From NCBI GenBank assembly GCA_018971065.1, contig JAGWVC010000055.1, positions 1-26,055 on the forward strand: DNA of 26,055 nucleotides, given 5' to 3'. The notes below the pieces were generated by a model, which made no database searches, was not told the origin of the DNA, and saw only the letters and a program-made list of their open reading frames with translations. This DNA comes from Sphingomonadales bacterium. Lineage in GTDB: Bacteria; Pseudomonadota; Alphaproteobacteria; Sphingomonadales; Sphingomonadaceae. Below, piece after piece: positions 18,280-26,055 of the stretch; position 1 is the stretch's first letter, and each line of letters starts with the position of its first letter. The position numbers and the translations under genes were made by a program.

Positions 18280-18322
18280 GGGCTTCCTCTGACGGGGGGA
18301 CGGCATTCGCGTCGTTGGCAGT

Positions 18323-18360
18323 GGTGTAGCAATTTTACTGGAAACGATCAAGAATGATTG
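18323..18360 (-). promoter_or_regulatory. Probable promoter/operator of the rhaEW operon (copy 2 of the shared block)
   Basis: This is the partner of 10633-10667 (32 of 35 identical). On the minus strand TTGATCG and GCTACACC are separated by 14 nt, a good alphaproteobacterial promoter pattern; transcription would start about 40 nt before the rhaEW ATG. The conserved part extends upstream of the -35 (CAATCA) beyond what a promoter needs, suggesting an activator or repressor site. Confidence 0.68.
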
Positions 18361-18363
18361 CTA

Positions 18364-18375
18364 TTGATCGATCAA
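18364..18375. promoter_or_regulatory. Perfect 12-bp palindrome in the rhaEW/rhaB divergent region
   Basis: TTGATCGATCAA is its own reverse complement. It lies next to the shared promoter block and 24 bp before the rhaB start codon, and shares the GATCAA half with that block. It is absent from copy 1. It may be an operator for the DeoR-type regulator acting on the rhaB side. Confidence 0.5.
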
Positions 18376-18398
18376 GGCAACGGAGAGGGCGCTAAATC

Positions 18399-19799
18399 GT
18401 GGGCCAGGGGGCCATCATCGTCATCGATCTCGGCAAGACGCTGAGCAAGGTTACGCTGTGGACCAGCGATGGCCGCCTGCTCGATCGGCAGGTGCGCCCG
18501 AACGCGCCGGTCGTGGTCGATGGGCTGGCCCGGCTCGATGTCGGCGGCATCGGCGACTGGCTGGTGCAGGCGCTGGCGACCTGGCGCGATCACCCGGTCG
18601 AGACGGTGATTCCCGTGGGCCACGGCGCGGGGGTGGTGGCGCTGGCCGATGGCGCGCCGGCGTTTCCCCCGCTCGACTACGAACAAGCGATCCCCGCCGA
18701 TGTGCTGGCCGCCTACCGGGCGCAGCGCGATCCTTTCGCGGTCACCGGATCGCCCGCGCTGCCCGATGGCCTCAACTTCGGCGCGCAACTGTTCTGGCTC
18801 GAACAGCGCGATCCGCAGGCGATGGCCACCGCTACGCTGCTGCCGTGGGCGCAGTTCTGGGCATGGTTCCTGACCGGGCGCGCGGTATCCGAAGTCACCA
18901 GCCTGGGCTGCCACAGCGACGTGTGGAACCCCGGCGAGGGCCGCTTTTCGCCGATGGCGATGCGGCGCGGCTGGGCGGATCGCTTTGCCCCGGTGGTCCG
19001 CGCCGGTGATGTGGTCGGCACGCTGAAGCCCGATCTGGCCGCCCGCACCGGCCTGCCCGCCACGGTGCAGGTGCTGGCCGGGCTGCACGATTCGAACGCG
19101 GCGCTGCTGGCGGCGCGCGGCTTCGACGAGATTGCCCTGAAAGAGGCGACGATCCTGTCCACCGGCACCTGGTTCATCGCCATGCGCCTGCCCGGCGAAG
19201 GGGTGTTTACCAGCGCGCTGTCCGAAACGCGCGATTGCCTGGTCAACGTCGATGCCTATGGCAAGGCGGTGCCGTCGGCGCGGTTCATGGGCGGCCGCGA
19301 AATCGAACAGGTCATCGGCATCGATACCCGCCGGGTGGACATCAGGCCCGATCAGCCAGCGCTGCTGGCCGCCGTGCCGCAAGTGCTGGCCGACGGGGCG
19401 ATGCTGCTGCCCACGCTGGCGCCCGGCTGCGGCCCCTTCCCCGATGGCGACGGCGAATGGATCAATCCGCCGCAGGACTGGGACCAACGCCGCGCCGCCG
19501 TGTGCCTTTATGCCGCGCTGATGGCCGATGTGGCGCTGGGGCTGATCGGCTCGAAGCACCGCCTGCTGGTCGAGGGCCGCTTTGCCGAGGCCGAGGTGTT
19601 CGTGCGCGCGCTGGCGTCGCTGCGGCCTGACATGCAGGTGATGGTCGCCAATGCCCACAACGACGTCTCGTTCGGCGCACTGCGGCTGTTGAACCCGCTG
19701 CTGAAGCCGCAAGGGAGCCTGCGCCGCGTCGAACCGCTGGAACAGGACCTTGCCGCCTATCGTGCGGCATGGCGCGCCGCCGTAGGGGAACCGGCATGA
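18399..19799 (+). CDS. rhaB: FGGY-family kinase, probable L-rhamnulokinase
   Basis: The 466-residue kinase should phosphorylate L-rhamnulose to rhamnulose 1-phosphate. The N-terminal loop [16 protein letters not shown] differs from the GIDIGTS form of xylB, and the FGGY ATPase fold is further seen in [33 protein letters not shown] and [12 protein letters not shown]. Substrate choice rests on context: the genes for the preceding and following pathway steps are divergent neighbours and no other rhamnulokinase candidate is present. Initiation is at GTG, with GGAGAGGG 9 nt upstream; there is no better ATG. Its TGA overlaps the next ATG (ATGA). It heads the plus-strand operon rhaB-lldD-permease-regulator. 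Confidence 0.9.
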   Translation: MGQGAIIVIDLGKTLSKVTLWTSDGRLLDRQVRPNAPVVVDGLARLDVGGIGDWLVQALATWRDHPVETVIPVGHGAGVVALADGAPAFPPLDYEQAIPADVLAAYRAQRDPFAVTGSPALPDGLNFGAQLFWLEQRDPQAMATATLLPWAQFWAWFLTGRAVSEVTSLGCHSDVWNPGEGRFSPMAMRRGWADRFAPVVRAGDVVGTLKPDLAARTGLPATVQVLAGLHDSNAALLAARGFDEIALKEATILSTGTWFIAMRLPGEGVFTSALSETRDCLVNVDAYGKAVPSARFMGGREIEQVIGIDTRRVDIRPDQPALLAAVPQVLADGAMLLPTLAPGCGPFPDGDGEWINPPQDWDQRRAAVCLYAALMADVALGLIGSKHRLLVEGRFAEAEVFVRALASLRPDMQVMVANAHNDVSFGALRLLNPLLKPQGSLRRVEPLEQDLAAYRAAWRAAVGEPA

Positions 19800-20941
19800 T
19801 CGTCGCGCAGATCACCGACTTTCGCGAGGCCGCGCGCCGCCGCCTGCCGCGCTTCCTGTTCGAATACATGGACGGCGGCTCCTATGCCGAAGTCACTTTG
19901 CGGCGCAATGTCGAGGACTTGTCCGCCATCGCCCTGCGCCAGCGCGTGCTGCGCGAGATGGGCACGCTGGACCTTTCCACCGAGGTGTTCGGCCAGCGCT
20001 GGAACCTGCCGGTCGCCCTCGCCCCGATCGGGCTGGCCGGCCTGAACGCGCGGCGCGGCGAATGCCAGGCGGTGCGCGCGGCGGAAAAGGCGGGCATTCC
20101 GTTCACGCTGTCCACGGTGTCGGCCTGCGATCTGGGCGAAGTCGGCCGCGCGGCTCGCCTGCCGTTCTGGTTCCAGCTCTACATGATCCGCGATCGCGGT
20201 TTCATGCGCGACCTGCTGGCGCAGGCAAAGGCGCTGCACTGCTCGGCACTGGTGTTCACGGTGGACATGCCGGTCCCCGGCAGCCGCTATCGCGACTATC
20301 GCACCGGGCTTGCAGGCGCCGATGGGTTTAAGGGCGCGGCATGGCGCTTCGCGCAGGCCTGCGCTCGCCCGCGCTGGGCGTGGGATGTCGGCCTGTGGGG
20401 CCGCCCGCACGCGCTGGGCAATGTGCTGCCGGTGCTGAAGGGCCGCACCGGCATCGAGGATTTCTTCGCGTGGATGCGCCAGAACTTCGATCCCACCATC
20501 GGCTGGCGCGATCTCGATTTCATCCGCGCCGAATGGCAAGGCCCGCTGATCATCAAGGGCATCCTTGACCCCGAGGATGCCAGGGAAGCCGCGAAACTGG
20601 GGGCGGACGGCATCGTCGTCTCCAACCACGGCGGCCGCCAGCTCGACGGCGTGCCCTCCACCGCGCGCGCGCTGCCGCCGATCGCAGAGGCCGTGGGCGA
20701 CCGCTTGACCGTACTCGCCGATGGCGGCGTGCGTTCGGGCCTCGATGTCGTGCGGATGCTGGCGCTGGGCGCGAAGGGCGTGCTGCTGGGGCGCGCCTGG
20801 GCCTATGCGCTGGGCGCGGCGGGCGAAGCGGGCGTGACGAAGATGCTGCACCTGATCGAGGCCGAGATGCGCGTCGCGATGACGCTGACCGGCGCGAAAA
20901 CCATAAGCGAAATCAACGAAACCATGCTGGCGAGGATTTGA
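19796..20941 (+). CDS. lldD: FMN-dependent alpha-hydroxy-acid dehydrogenase, L-lactate dehydrogenase type
   Basis: This 381-residue flavoenzyme should oxidise L-lactate to pyruvate at the membrane, passing electrons to the respiratory chain. The family residues are present: Y24 (FEYMDGGS), Y129 (FQLYMIRD), [13 protein letters not shown] with a substrate arginine, K254 (LIIKG), catalytic H278 with R281 ([10 protein letters not shown]), and the FMN-phosphate segment [11 protein letters not shown] / GVLLGRA. In this operon it would take the lactate made by the dehydrogenase half of RhaEW, completing rhamnose to pyruvate plus DHAP. It overlaps rhaB by 4 bp, with AGGGGAA as ribosome-binding site, and the permease by 1 bp. 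A related hydroxy acid as substrate is possible. Confidence 0.9.
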   Translation: MIVAQITDFREAARRRLPRFLFEYMDGGSYAEVTLRRNVEDLSAIALRQRVLREMGTLDLSTEVFGQRWNLPVALAPIGLAGLNARRGECQAVRAAEKAGIPFTLSTVSACDLGEVGRAARLPFWFQLYMIRDRGFMRDLLAQAKALHCSALVFTVDMPVPGSRYRDYRTGLAGADGFKGAAWRFAQACARPRWAWDVGLWGRPHALGNVLPVLKGRTGIEDFFAWMRQNFDPTIGWRDLDFIRAEWQGPLIIKGILDPEDAREAAKLGADGIVVSNHGGRQLDGVPSTARALPPIAEAVGDRLTVLADGGVRSGLDVVRMLALGAKGVLLGRAWAYALGAAGEAGVTKMLHLIEAEMRVAMTLTGAKTISEINETMLARI

Positions 20942-22191
20942 TGGCCCACACCGATACGATGAGCAGGCGCGAGCATTGGCGCAACACCGTGCTGGCGGGC
21001 CTCGCCAACTACATCGATGCCGGCTCGATCGTCTCGGGCTCGGTGGCGCTGGCACTGTGGAAGGACACCTACCACCTCACCGACAGCTTCGTTGGCCTGA
21101 TCGGCGCGTTCTCGGCCAATGCCATTTCCGCCGGCATCGGCGCGCTTATCGGCGGGCGGCTGTGCGATCTGTTCGGGCGCAAGCGCATCTACCAGTTCGA
21201 CATGCTGTTCTATGCATTCGGCATGCTGTTCCTGATCTTCGCGGCGGCACCGTGGATGATCATCACCGGCTTCCTGCTCGTCGGCCTCGCGGTCGGCGCC
21301 GACATTCCCGCGTCGTGGTCGCTGATCGCCGAACAGGCGCCCGATCATGAGCGCGGCGCGCATTCGGGCGTGGCGCAGATGCTGTGGTATCTGGGGCCAG
21401 TGGCGGTGCTGATCGCCGGCTATTTCCTGAAACCCTTCGGCATCTCGGGCGTGCGCTGGCTGTTCATCCACCTCGCGGTGCTGGCGTTGGCGCTCACCTT
21501 CCTGCGCAGCCGCATGAAGGAAAGCGAGCGCTGGCAGGAAACCGTGGCGGAAGCCAAAGTGCCCCGCTGGTCGGCAGTGCTCACCCCGCGCCACCTCGGC
21601 GCGGTGCTCTACCTCGTCACCATGTACGGCATGTGGAACCTGTGGGCCGGCTACAACGGCTTCTTCACCCCATACCTGATTGAGCAGAATCACCTGCCGC
21701 AATGGGCCGCCACGGTGGTTCCCGCCGGCTACTTCGGCATCGGCATGGTCTCGATCTTCGCCATCTTCATGAAGCTGTCGGACAAGGTGGACCAGCGCCT
21801 GCTGTTCGGCATTTCCGCCGCGCTGCACGTCTTCGGCATGGCGCTGCTGGCGGTGTTCGGCTTCAAGCTCGAAGTGGTCATCGTCCACATCGTCATCATG
21901 GGCATTGCCGGCGGCTTCGGCGCGCAAAGCTTCTTCCAGTTGTGGAGCGCCGAGCTGTTCCCCACCGCGATCCGCGCCAGCGCGCAAGGGCTGGCCTTCG
22001 CCATCGTGCGCATCGGCCTTGGCGTGTGGAGCCTGGCCGTGCCATCGCTGGCGGCGAACAACTTTACCGAATTGGCGTGGATTCTGACCGGTTTCCTCGT
22101 CATAAGCGGTGTTGTCGGCGTGATCTGGGCGCCGCGCAACCAGGGCAAGTCGCTGGAACAGCTCGAAGCCGAGCGCGGGACTGCGCCTTAA
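20941..22191 (+). CDS. MFS sugar permease, probable L-rhamnose importer
   Basis: The 416-residue protein has about twelve hydrophobic segments and the major-facilitator signature between helices 2 and 3, GGRLCDLFGRKRIYQFD (motif A). A sugar-porter-like stretch, GADIPASWSLIAEQAPDHERG, follows helix 4, and FFQLWSAELFPTAIRASAQG lies in the C-terminal half. It sits in the inner membrane and should import a sugar with protons. The operon context makes L-rhamnose the best candidate; it is not the E. coli RhaT type. GAGG lies 5 nt before the ATG, which overlaps the lldD stop (TGATG). With the TonB receptor it gives a full two-membrane uptake route. Confidence 0.9.
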   Translation: MAHTDTMSRREHWRNTVLAGLANYIDAGSIVSGSVALALWKDTYHLTDSFVGLIGAFSANAISAGIGALIGGRLCDLFGRKRIYQFDMLFYAFGMLFLIFAAAPWMIITGFLLVGLAVGADIPASWSLIAEQAPDHERGAHSGVAQMLWYLGPVAVLIAGYFLKPFGISGVRWLFIHLAVLALALTFLRSRMKESERWQETVAEAKVPRWSAVLTPRHLGAVLYLVTMYGMWNLWAGYNGFFTPYLIEQNHLPQWAATVVPAGYFGIGMVSIFAIFMKLSDKVDQRLLFGISAALHVFGMALLAVFGFKLEVVIVHIVIMGIAGGFGAQSFFQLWSAELFPTAIRASAQGLAFAIVRIGLGVWSLAVPSLAANNFTELAWILTGFLVISGVVGVIWAPRNQGKSLEQLEAERGTAP

Positions 22192-22201
22192 GAGGGGCTT
22201 G

Positions 22202-22978
22202 ATGCACGCTAACGAGCGCGAACGACTGATCTTCGCAGCGATGGAGGCGACCGGTTTCGTCTCCTATCGCGAGCTGGAATCGCGCCTCGACGCCTCGCCC
22301 GCCACCATCCGCCGCGACCTGACCCGGCTGGAGGACGAAGGCCGCATCACCCGCGTCCACGGCGGCGCCAAGCTGGCGGAGGACGATCGCGCCGACAATG
22401 GCCAGCGCCTGTTCGGCACCCCGTTCGACCTGTCGATCACCCAGAACCTGGCCGCCAAGCAGGCCATCGCCCGCGCCGCCGCCGCGCTGGTGGAGCCCGG
22501 CGAAGGCATCATGATCGACGGCGGCACCACCACGCTGCAAATGTGCCCGCACCTGGCCGGGCTGGATTGCCAGGTGCTGACCAACTCGCTGCACATCGTC
22601 AACGCGCTGCTGCCGCAGGCCGGCACACGCATCCTGCTGCCGTCGGGCAGCGTGTTCCGCGAACAGAACATCATCCTGGCGCCCGCCGGCGAGGATTCGA
22701 TGCCGCGCTTCCACGCCCCCAAGCTGTTCATGGGCGCCGCAGCCGTGGGGCCGCAGGGGGTGATGCAGCAGGACGTGATCCTGGTCGCCGCCGAACGCCG
22801 CCTGATCGACCGGGCCGAGCAGGTGATCCTGCTGGTGGACAGCAGCAAGTTCGTCTCATCCTCGGGCGCGATCGTCTGCGGGCTGGACGAAGTCGATGTG
22901 GTGATCACCGACGCGGGCGTGGGACCGGATGTCGTGCAGCGGATCGAAGCCGCGGGGCCGCGCCTGATCGTCGTCTGA
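22202..22978 (+). CDS. DeoR/GlpR-family transcriptional regulator of the rhamnose locus
   Basis: The 258-residue regulator has an N-terminal winged helix (FVSYRELESRLDASPATIRRDLTRLEDEGRITRVHGGA, residues about 19-55) and a DeoR sensor domain with IMIDGGTTTLQM and VILLVDSSKFVSSSGAIVCGLDEVDVVITD. Such proteins usually repress sugar operons and respond to a phosphorylated intermediate, here plausibly rhamnulose 1-phosphate. DeoR-type rhamnose regulators are known in rhizobia. It closes the plus-strand operon, starting 10 bp after the permease stop, so it would be autoregulated. ATG at 22202 is preferred; a TTG one codon upstream leaves too little space after GAGGGG. It ends 6 bp from the convergent TetR gene with no hairpin between them. 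Confidence 0.91.
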   Translation: MHANERERLIFAAMEATGFVSYRELESRLDASPATIRRDLTRLEDEGRITRVHGGAKLAEDDRADNGQRLFGTPFDLSITQNLAAKQAIARAAAALVEPGEGIMIDGGTTTLQMCPHLAGLDCQVLTNSLHIVNALLPQAGTRILLPSGSVFREQNIILAPAGEDSMPRFHAPKLFMGAAAVGPQGVMQQDVILVAAERRLIDRAEQVILLVDSSKFVSSSGAIVCGLDEVDVVITDAGVGPDVVQRIEAAGPRLIVV

Positions 22979-22984
22979 CCGGGG

Positions 22985-23584
22985 TTACGCGCCGCCGTCC
23001 GACAGCAGGCGCGCGGCGATCACCTCCCACGTCCCGCACAAATCGAAGGCATCGCCCTCGCGCAGCCACTGTTGCGCCAGCCCGGTCATCGCCGCGTTCA
23101 GCCCCCGCGCGATCTCGGTCGGCGCGGATACCATCGGCGCCAGCAGTCCCGCCAGGAAGGCAACCGCCTGCGTTTCCCGGCGCCGGAACGATTCATGCGC
23201 CGGGTGCGCCGGATCGATCGCTTCGGCCTGGATCACCACCACCAGCCGGGACAGTTCCTCGCTTTCCATCGCCAGCCGCACCATCGCCGCCAGCAGCGCG
23301 TGCAGATCATCCCTGCTTGGCCCACCCGGCCGCAGGCAGCGATCGATCTGCGGTTGCAGGGCCGCTGCCTGCCGCTGTTCCAGCCGATCGATCACCGCGT
23401 TGAGCAACTGGGGCTTGGAGCTGAAGTGATGCAACATACCCGCGTTCGACATGCCGCACGCGGACGAAAGCTCGCGGATGGTGAAGCCGTGGTAGCCTAG
23501 CCGCCCGATCTGGCGGATCGCCTCGTCAAGGATTTCCTCGCGACGAAGCTCGGCCGATTTTCGCACGCGCGGTCGAGTTGCCAT
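22985..23584 (-). CDS. TetR-family transcriptional regulator
   Basis: The 199-residue protein has a TetR N-terminal DNA-binding domain: REEILDEAIRQIGRLGYHGFTIRELSSACGMSNAGMLHHFSSKPQLLNAVIDR. An all-helical effector domain follows (RDDLHALLAAMVRLAMESEELSRLVVVIQAEA and on), resembling the variant TetR C-terminal domains seen in Actinobacteria and sphingomonads. It is divergent from the tannase-family gene, and a TetR-type operator lies about 25-35 bp upstream of its start, so autoregulation and control of the esterase are inferred. ATG with GGGAG 11 nt upstream is chosen; a GTG six codons further up has no clear ribosome-binding site. Confidence 0.9.
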   Translation of the reverse strand: MATRPRVRKSAELRREEILDEAIRQIGRLGYHGFTIRELSSACGMSNAGMLHHFSSKPQLLNAVIDRLEQRQAAALQPQIDRCLRPGGPSRDDLHALLAAMVRLAMESEELSRLVVVIQAEAIDPAHPAHESFRRRETQAVAFLAGLLAPMVSAPTEIARGLNAAMTGLAQQWLREGDAFDLCGTWEVIAARLLSDGGA

Positions 23585-23607
23585 TGACCAATTCGCTCCC
23601 ACTATCT

Positions 23608-23617
23608 ACCGTTCGGT
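23608..23617. promoter_or_regulatory. Putative TetR operator between the TetR and tannase-family genes
   Basis: ACCGTTCGGT is an ACCG-N2-CGGT inverted repeat, the commonest core of TetR-family operators. It lies 23 bp before the TetR ATG, next to TATATT (23621-23626), a possible -10 element, so a bound regulator could block transcription on either side. Confidence 0.6.
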
Positions 23618-23639
23618 TGGTATATTGAATTGCCAGTCC

Positions 23640-23666
23640 GTGCCAAGGGCCACCACCCCTTGGCAC
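23640..23666. other. Long hairpin in the region upstream of the tannase-family gene
   Basis: GTGCCAAGGG and CCCTTGGCAC form a perfect 10-bp stem around a 7-nt loop. It lies between divergent genes, about 155 bp before the esterase start, with no T-run on either side, so it is not an ordinary terminator. It could be a second operator or a structured messenger leader. I see nothing recognisable in the remaining 23667-23805 stretch. Confidence 0.5.
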
Positions 23667-23819
23667 AGATCGTCACCGACCGGAACCGGATCGAACCAAG
23701 CACTCAACAAGCGGCAACCTGCACCGGCATCATACGCACCCGGGCACAAGCCGCAGCCGGACCGGCCGAAAGCAGCCCGAAAAGGCTGATCGCCAGTCGA
23801 CCATAGAGGGAGAATGCCA

Positions 23820-25622
23820 ATGCCCCGAATTCCGATAACCTGGAAGAAATTCACCGCCGTATCCGCCGGCCTGGGCCTGGCGCTGGGCGTCGCTTCATCG
23901 CTGATGCCGCTGCCGATGTCCGAAGCACGCTCGGCCGAACCTGACCTTGCCGCCAACCTCCAGGCCGCCTGCACCGCCGAGGCGATGGCGCCGGTCGTTG
24001 CCGGCCTCTCCACGAAAGTCACCGTGCAGCCGGTGAAGAACGGCACTTTCCGCGGCGCCACCCGCTTCCTGCCCGCCACCACGACGCGGCCGGCGTTCTG
24101 CCAGGTTTCGGGCAGCTTCGAGACCAACCCGGCCACCGGCAAGACCGCCAATTTCCTGGCCAACTTTCCGGCGGCGTGGAACGGCAAGTACCTCCAGCTT
24201 GGCTGTTCGGGCCATTGCGGGCAGTTCTATGTCAGCGATCCCGCCACCCCGGCGATCGTCGTCACCGCGCAGGGCCACCCCGGCCAGTTGATCGAGAAAG
24301 GCTATGCCACCTTCGCCACTGACGAGGGCCATGTCGGCATGGAAAGCGCAAGCTGGGCGGTGAAGGACGGCAAGGTCGATCAGGACTATATCGACGATTT
24401 CCTGTACCGTGCCGACAAGGTCATGGCCCGCATGGGCAAGGAATTCACCACCGCGTTCTATGCGAAGCTGAACGGCACCGTGCAGCAGATCTCGCGGTCG
24501 TACTTCAACGGTTGCTCGGGCGGCGGGCGCGACGCGATGGTGGCCGCCTCGTACTTCCCGGAAGAGTTCGACGGCATCATCGCCGGTTCGCCTTACGACA
24601 CCGTGGGCATGACGATGCAGGCTTCCGCAACCGGGCTGGCCACGCACCGTTCGCCCGACGCGATGCTGACCCCGGCGCTGCTGGCGCTGATGGACAAGGT
24701 GGTGAAGGACCAGTGCGACGGGCTTGACGGCGTGAAGGACGGGCTGATCCAGAACCCGGCTGCCTGCAACTTCCGCCCCGAACGCGACCTGCCGCGCTGC
24801 ACGCCGGGCAAGACCGGCGACCAGTGCTTCACCAAGGGCCAGATCGAGACCGTCGCCACGATTGTCCACGCCGTCACCGACGATCAGGGCCGTGTCGTGC
24901 AGCCGGGCTATTCCGCCAGCGAATTGCAGGAACTGGGCGGCGGGCTGGCGCTGCTCAGCGACCCCAACCTGAAGATCTTCGTTCACCGCAACGATCCGGC
25001 CTATGCGCTCGGCTCAAGCTTCAGCTTCCGTTACGGCGGACCGGGGCCGGTGACGGGCTTCCACGCCGTCGTCAGTTCGGCCGAAGCCGCCGCCGTTGGC
25101 GCCGCGCTTCACGCTGGCGCCGGACACATTCCGGAGAACGCGGCGAAGCTGATGGCCGGAAAGACCAAGCTGATGATCTGGCACAACTTCAGCGACGAGA
25201 AGCTGACCCCGTTCAGCTCGATCAATTGGTACAAGCGGCTTGCCCGCAACCACGGCGGCTATGCCCGGGTGCAGCAGCAGGCGCGCCTGTTCATGCTGCC
25301 CGGCACCTCGCATTGCAGCATTGCCGGGATCGCCCCCAACAGCTTCGACGCGATGACCGCGATGGAGAACTGGGTGGAACACGGCAAGGCGCCCGAAAGC
25401 CTGCTGGCCACCGTCGCCGATCACCAGTTCACGCCGGGCGCGGTGAAGGCACCGGCGCTGAAGAGCCCGAACTGGACGATGCCGCTGTGCAAGTTCCCCG
25501 AAATGGCGCGCTATGCCGGGCATGGCGACACGCAGGATGCCAGGAACTGGAGTTGCCAGGCCAATGACAGGCGGCTGCTGCAGGTTGGCGTGAGCGGGCG
25601 CGAAGCGGGCGTGCTGAACTGA
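23820..25622 (+). CDS. Secreted tannase/feruloyl-esterase family protein
   Basis: The 600-residue exported serine esterase should cleave phenolic acid esters such as galloyl or feruloyl groups, or a related aromatic ester. A basic, hydrophobic signal covers about residues 1-39 (ending near EARSAEP). The family CS-D-HC catalytic motif is intact: C232-S233 in NGCSGGGRDA, D459 in NFSDEKL, H498-C499 in GTSHCS, with the two cysteines expected to form a disulphide next to the active site. A calcium-binding-like loop, DQCDGLDGVKDG, lies at 298-309. GGGAG lies 7 nt before the chosen ATG; an in-frame ATG two codons upstream almost touches it. It is divergent from a TetR regulator and probably controlled by it. 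The precise ester cannot be read from the sequence. Confidence 0.92.
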   Translation: MPRIPITWKKFTAVSAGLGLALGVASSLMPLPMSEARSAEPDLAANLQAACTAEAMAPVVAGLSTKVTVQPVKNGTFRGATRFLPATTTRPAFCQVSGSFETNPATGKTANFLANFPAAWNGKYLQLGCSGHCGQFYVSDPATPAIVVTAQGHPGQLIEKGYATFATDEGHVGMESASWAVKDGKVDQDYIDDFLYRADKVMARMGKEFTTAFYAKLNGTVQQISRSYFNGCSGGGRDAMVAASYFPEEFDGIIAGSPYDTVGMTMQASATGLATHRSPDAMLTPALLALMDKVVKDQCDGLDGVKDGLIQNPAACNFRPERDLPRCTPGKTGDQCFTKGQIETVATIVHAVTDDQGRVVQPGYSASELQELGGGLALLSDPNLKIFVHRNDPAYALGSSFSFRYGGPGPVTGFHAVVSSAEAAAVGAALHAGAGHIPENAAKLMAGKTKLMIWHNFSDEKLTPFSSINWYKRLARNHGGYARVQQQARLFMLPGTSHCSIAGIAPNSFDAMTAMENWVEHGKAPESLLATVADHQFTPGAVKAPALKSPNWTMPLCKFPEMARYAGHGDTQDARNWSCQANDRRLLQVGVSGREAGVLN

Positions 25623-25629
25623 ACTTTGC

Positions 25630-25657
25630 GGGCGGGGCGGCACGGGCCGCCCCGCCC
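25630..25657. terminator. Hairpin between convergent tannase-family and ankyrin genes
   Basis: A perfect 12-bp GC stem (GGGCGGGGCGGC with its complement) around an ACGG loop lies 8 bp after the esterase stop and 37 bp after the end of the convergent ankyrin gene. No real T-run follows on either strand, so it may act as a weak bidirectional or Rho-assisted terminator. Confidence 0.6.
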
Positions 25658-25693
25658 CATTGGCTGCCGCAATCGCGGTGGCCAAAGCGCCGT

Positions 25694-26044
25694 TTATCTG
25701 GCCCGCAGCGCCAGTGCCGCAACCAGCTTCTCGTGAACCTGCGTGCTTGTCGATAGCGCGTCTGCTGTCGATCCGTCCTTCGCCCGGATGGCGGGATCGG
25801 CGCCCAGGTTCAGCAACTGGCTGACGGCGGCTGCGTCGCCCGCCTTCGCGGCATAGTGTAGCAGGGTGAAGCCGCGTTCGTCCTGATCGTTCACGCCCAG
25901 CGCGCCGATTCCGATGATCATCAACGCGCTGCCGGTCTTGCCGGCAACGATATAGTCACGCGCGTCATCGAACGGATCGGCAAGCGCGGGATGGGGCGAT
26001 AGCGCCAGCAGCGCCGCAATGGCAGCCATCGGGGTCTTTCGCAT
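25694..26044 (-). CDS. Small exported ankyrin-repeat protein
   Basis: The 116-residue protein has a signal peptide (MRKTPMAAIAALLALSPHPALA) and one clear ankyrin repeat, GFTLLHYAAKAGDAAAVSQLLNLGADP (about 59-84), with a partial next repeat (AIRAKDGSTADALS). A degenerate repeat may precede it at 24-55. Ankyrin repeats mediate protein contacts; the mature protein would be a small periplasmic binding module with unknown partner. AAGGA lies 6 nt before the chosen ATG; another ATG two codons upstream directly abuts it. It converges on the tannase-family gene, and nothing links it to sugar metabolism. Confidence 0.82.
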   Translation of the reverse strand: MRKTPMAAIAALLALSPHPALADPFDDARDYIVAGKTGSALMIIGIGALGVNDQDERGFTLLHYAAKAGDAAAVSQLLNLGADPAIRAKDGSTADALSTSTQVHEKLVAALALRAR

Positions 26045-26055
26045 GATCATTCCTT

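Noticed and set aside
19757..22148. Minus-strand open frames opposite lldD and the permease
   Set aside because: They have no recognisable motifs, while the plus-strand genes are contiguous, overlapping and well supported.

Overview
The window is GC-rich, densely packed, plant-glycan-type carbohydrate DNA from an alphaproteobacterium, most likely a sphingomonad (Novosphingobium/Sphingomonas-like). The reasons are a large TonB-dependent receptor beside sugar genes, a GH106 alpha-L-rhamnosidase of the kind characterised in Novosphingobium, Tat and Sec signal peptides on hydrolases, and promoter elements resembling the alphaproteobacterial TTGAC / GCTANAWC type. Family assignments come from motifs read in the translations; no database search was run. 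Eighteen protein genes are supported, and no RNA genes, insertion sequences or CRISPR arrays were seen.

Left part (1-6060), xylose: a ThuA-like protein (cut by the window edge), a nucleoside-hydrolase-like Tat protein and a LacI-family regulator (xylR) lie on the minus strand. A divergent xylB-xylA pair (xylulokinase, xylose isomerase) lies on the plus strand. Almost the same 16-bp LacI-type operator sits in front of xylB and in front of the ThuA gene, which suggests a small XylR regulon. A strong hairpin ends xylA and runs into the 3' end of the convergent rhamnosidase gene.

Centre (6044-22978), L-rhamnose: on the minus strand, an HSL-type esterase gene is followed by a GH106 alpha-L-rhamnosidase gene. 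Next come a TonB-dependent receptor with its own terminator, and the operon rhaEW-type aldolase/dehydrogenase fusion, exported alpha/beta hydrolase, rhaI. Divergently on the plus strand lie rhaB-type kinase, lldD-like FMN dehydrogenase, an MFS permease and a DeoR/GlpR-type regulator, with overlapping or nearly touching ends. Together they can take a rhamnoside from outside the cell to central metabolism: esterase and rhamnosidase release rhamnose, the receptor and permease import it, RhaI isomerises it, RhaB phosphorylates it, the aldolase domain gives DHAP and L-lactaldehyde, the SDR domain oxidises lactaldehyde to L-lactate, and LldD gives pyruvate. A 35-bp block with 32 identical positions lies upstream of both the esterase-rhamnosidase pair and the rhaEW operon, tying the extracellular and intracellular halves into one regulon.

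Right part (22985-26055), aromatic esters: a TetR regulator is divergent from a secreted tannase/feruloyl-esterase family protein with an intact CS-D-HC motif. A canonical-looking TetR operator and a long hairpin lie between them. A small exported ankyrin-repeat protein closes the window. The combination of rhamnosidase, esterases and tannase fits growth on acylated or phenolic plant rhamnosides, although the actual substrates are inferred.
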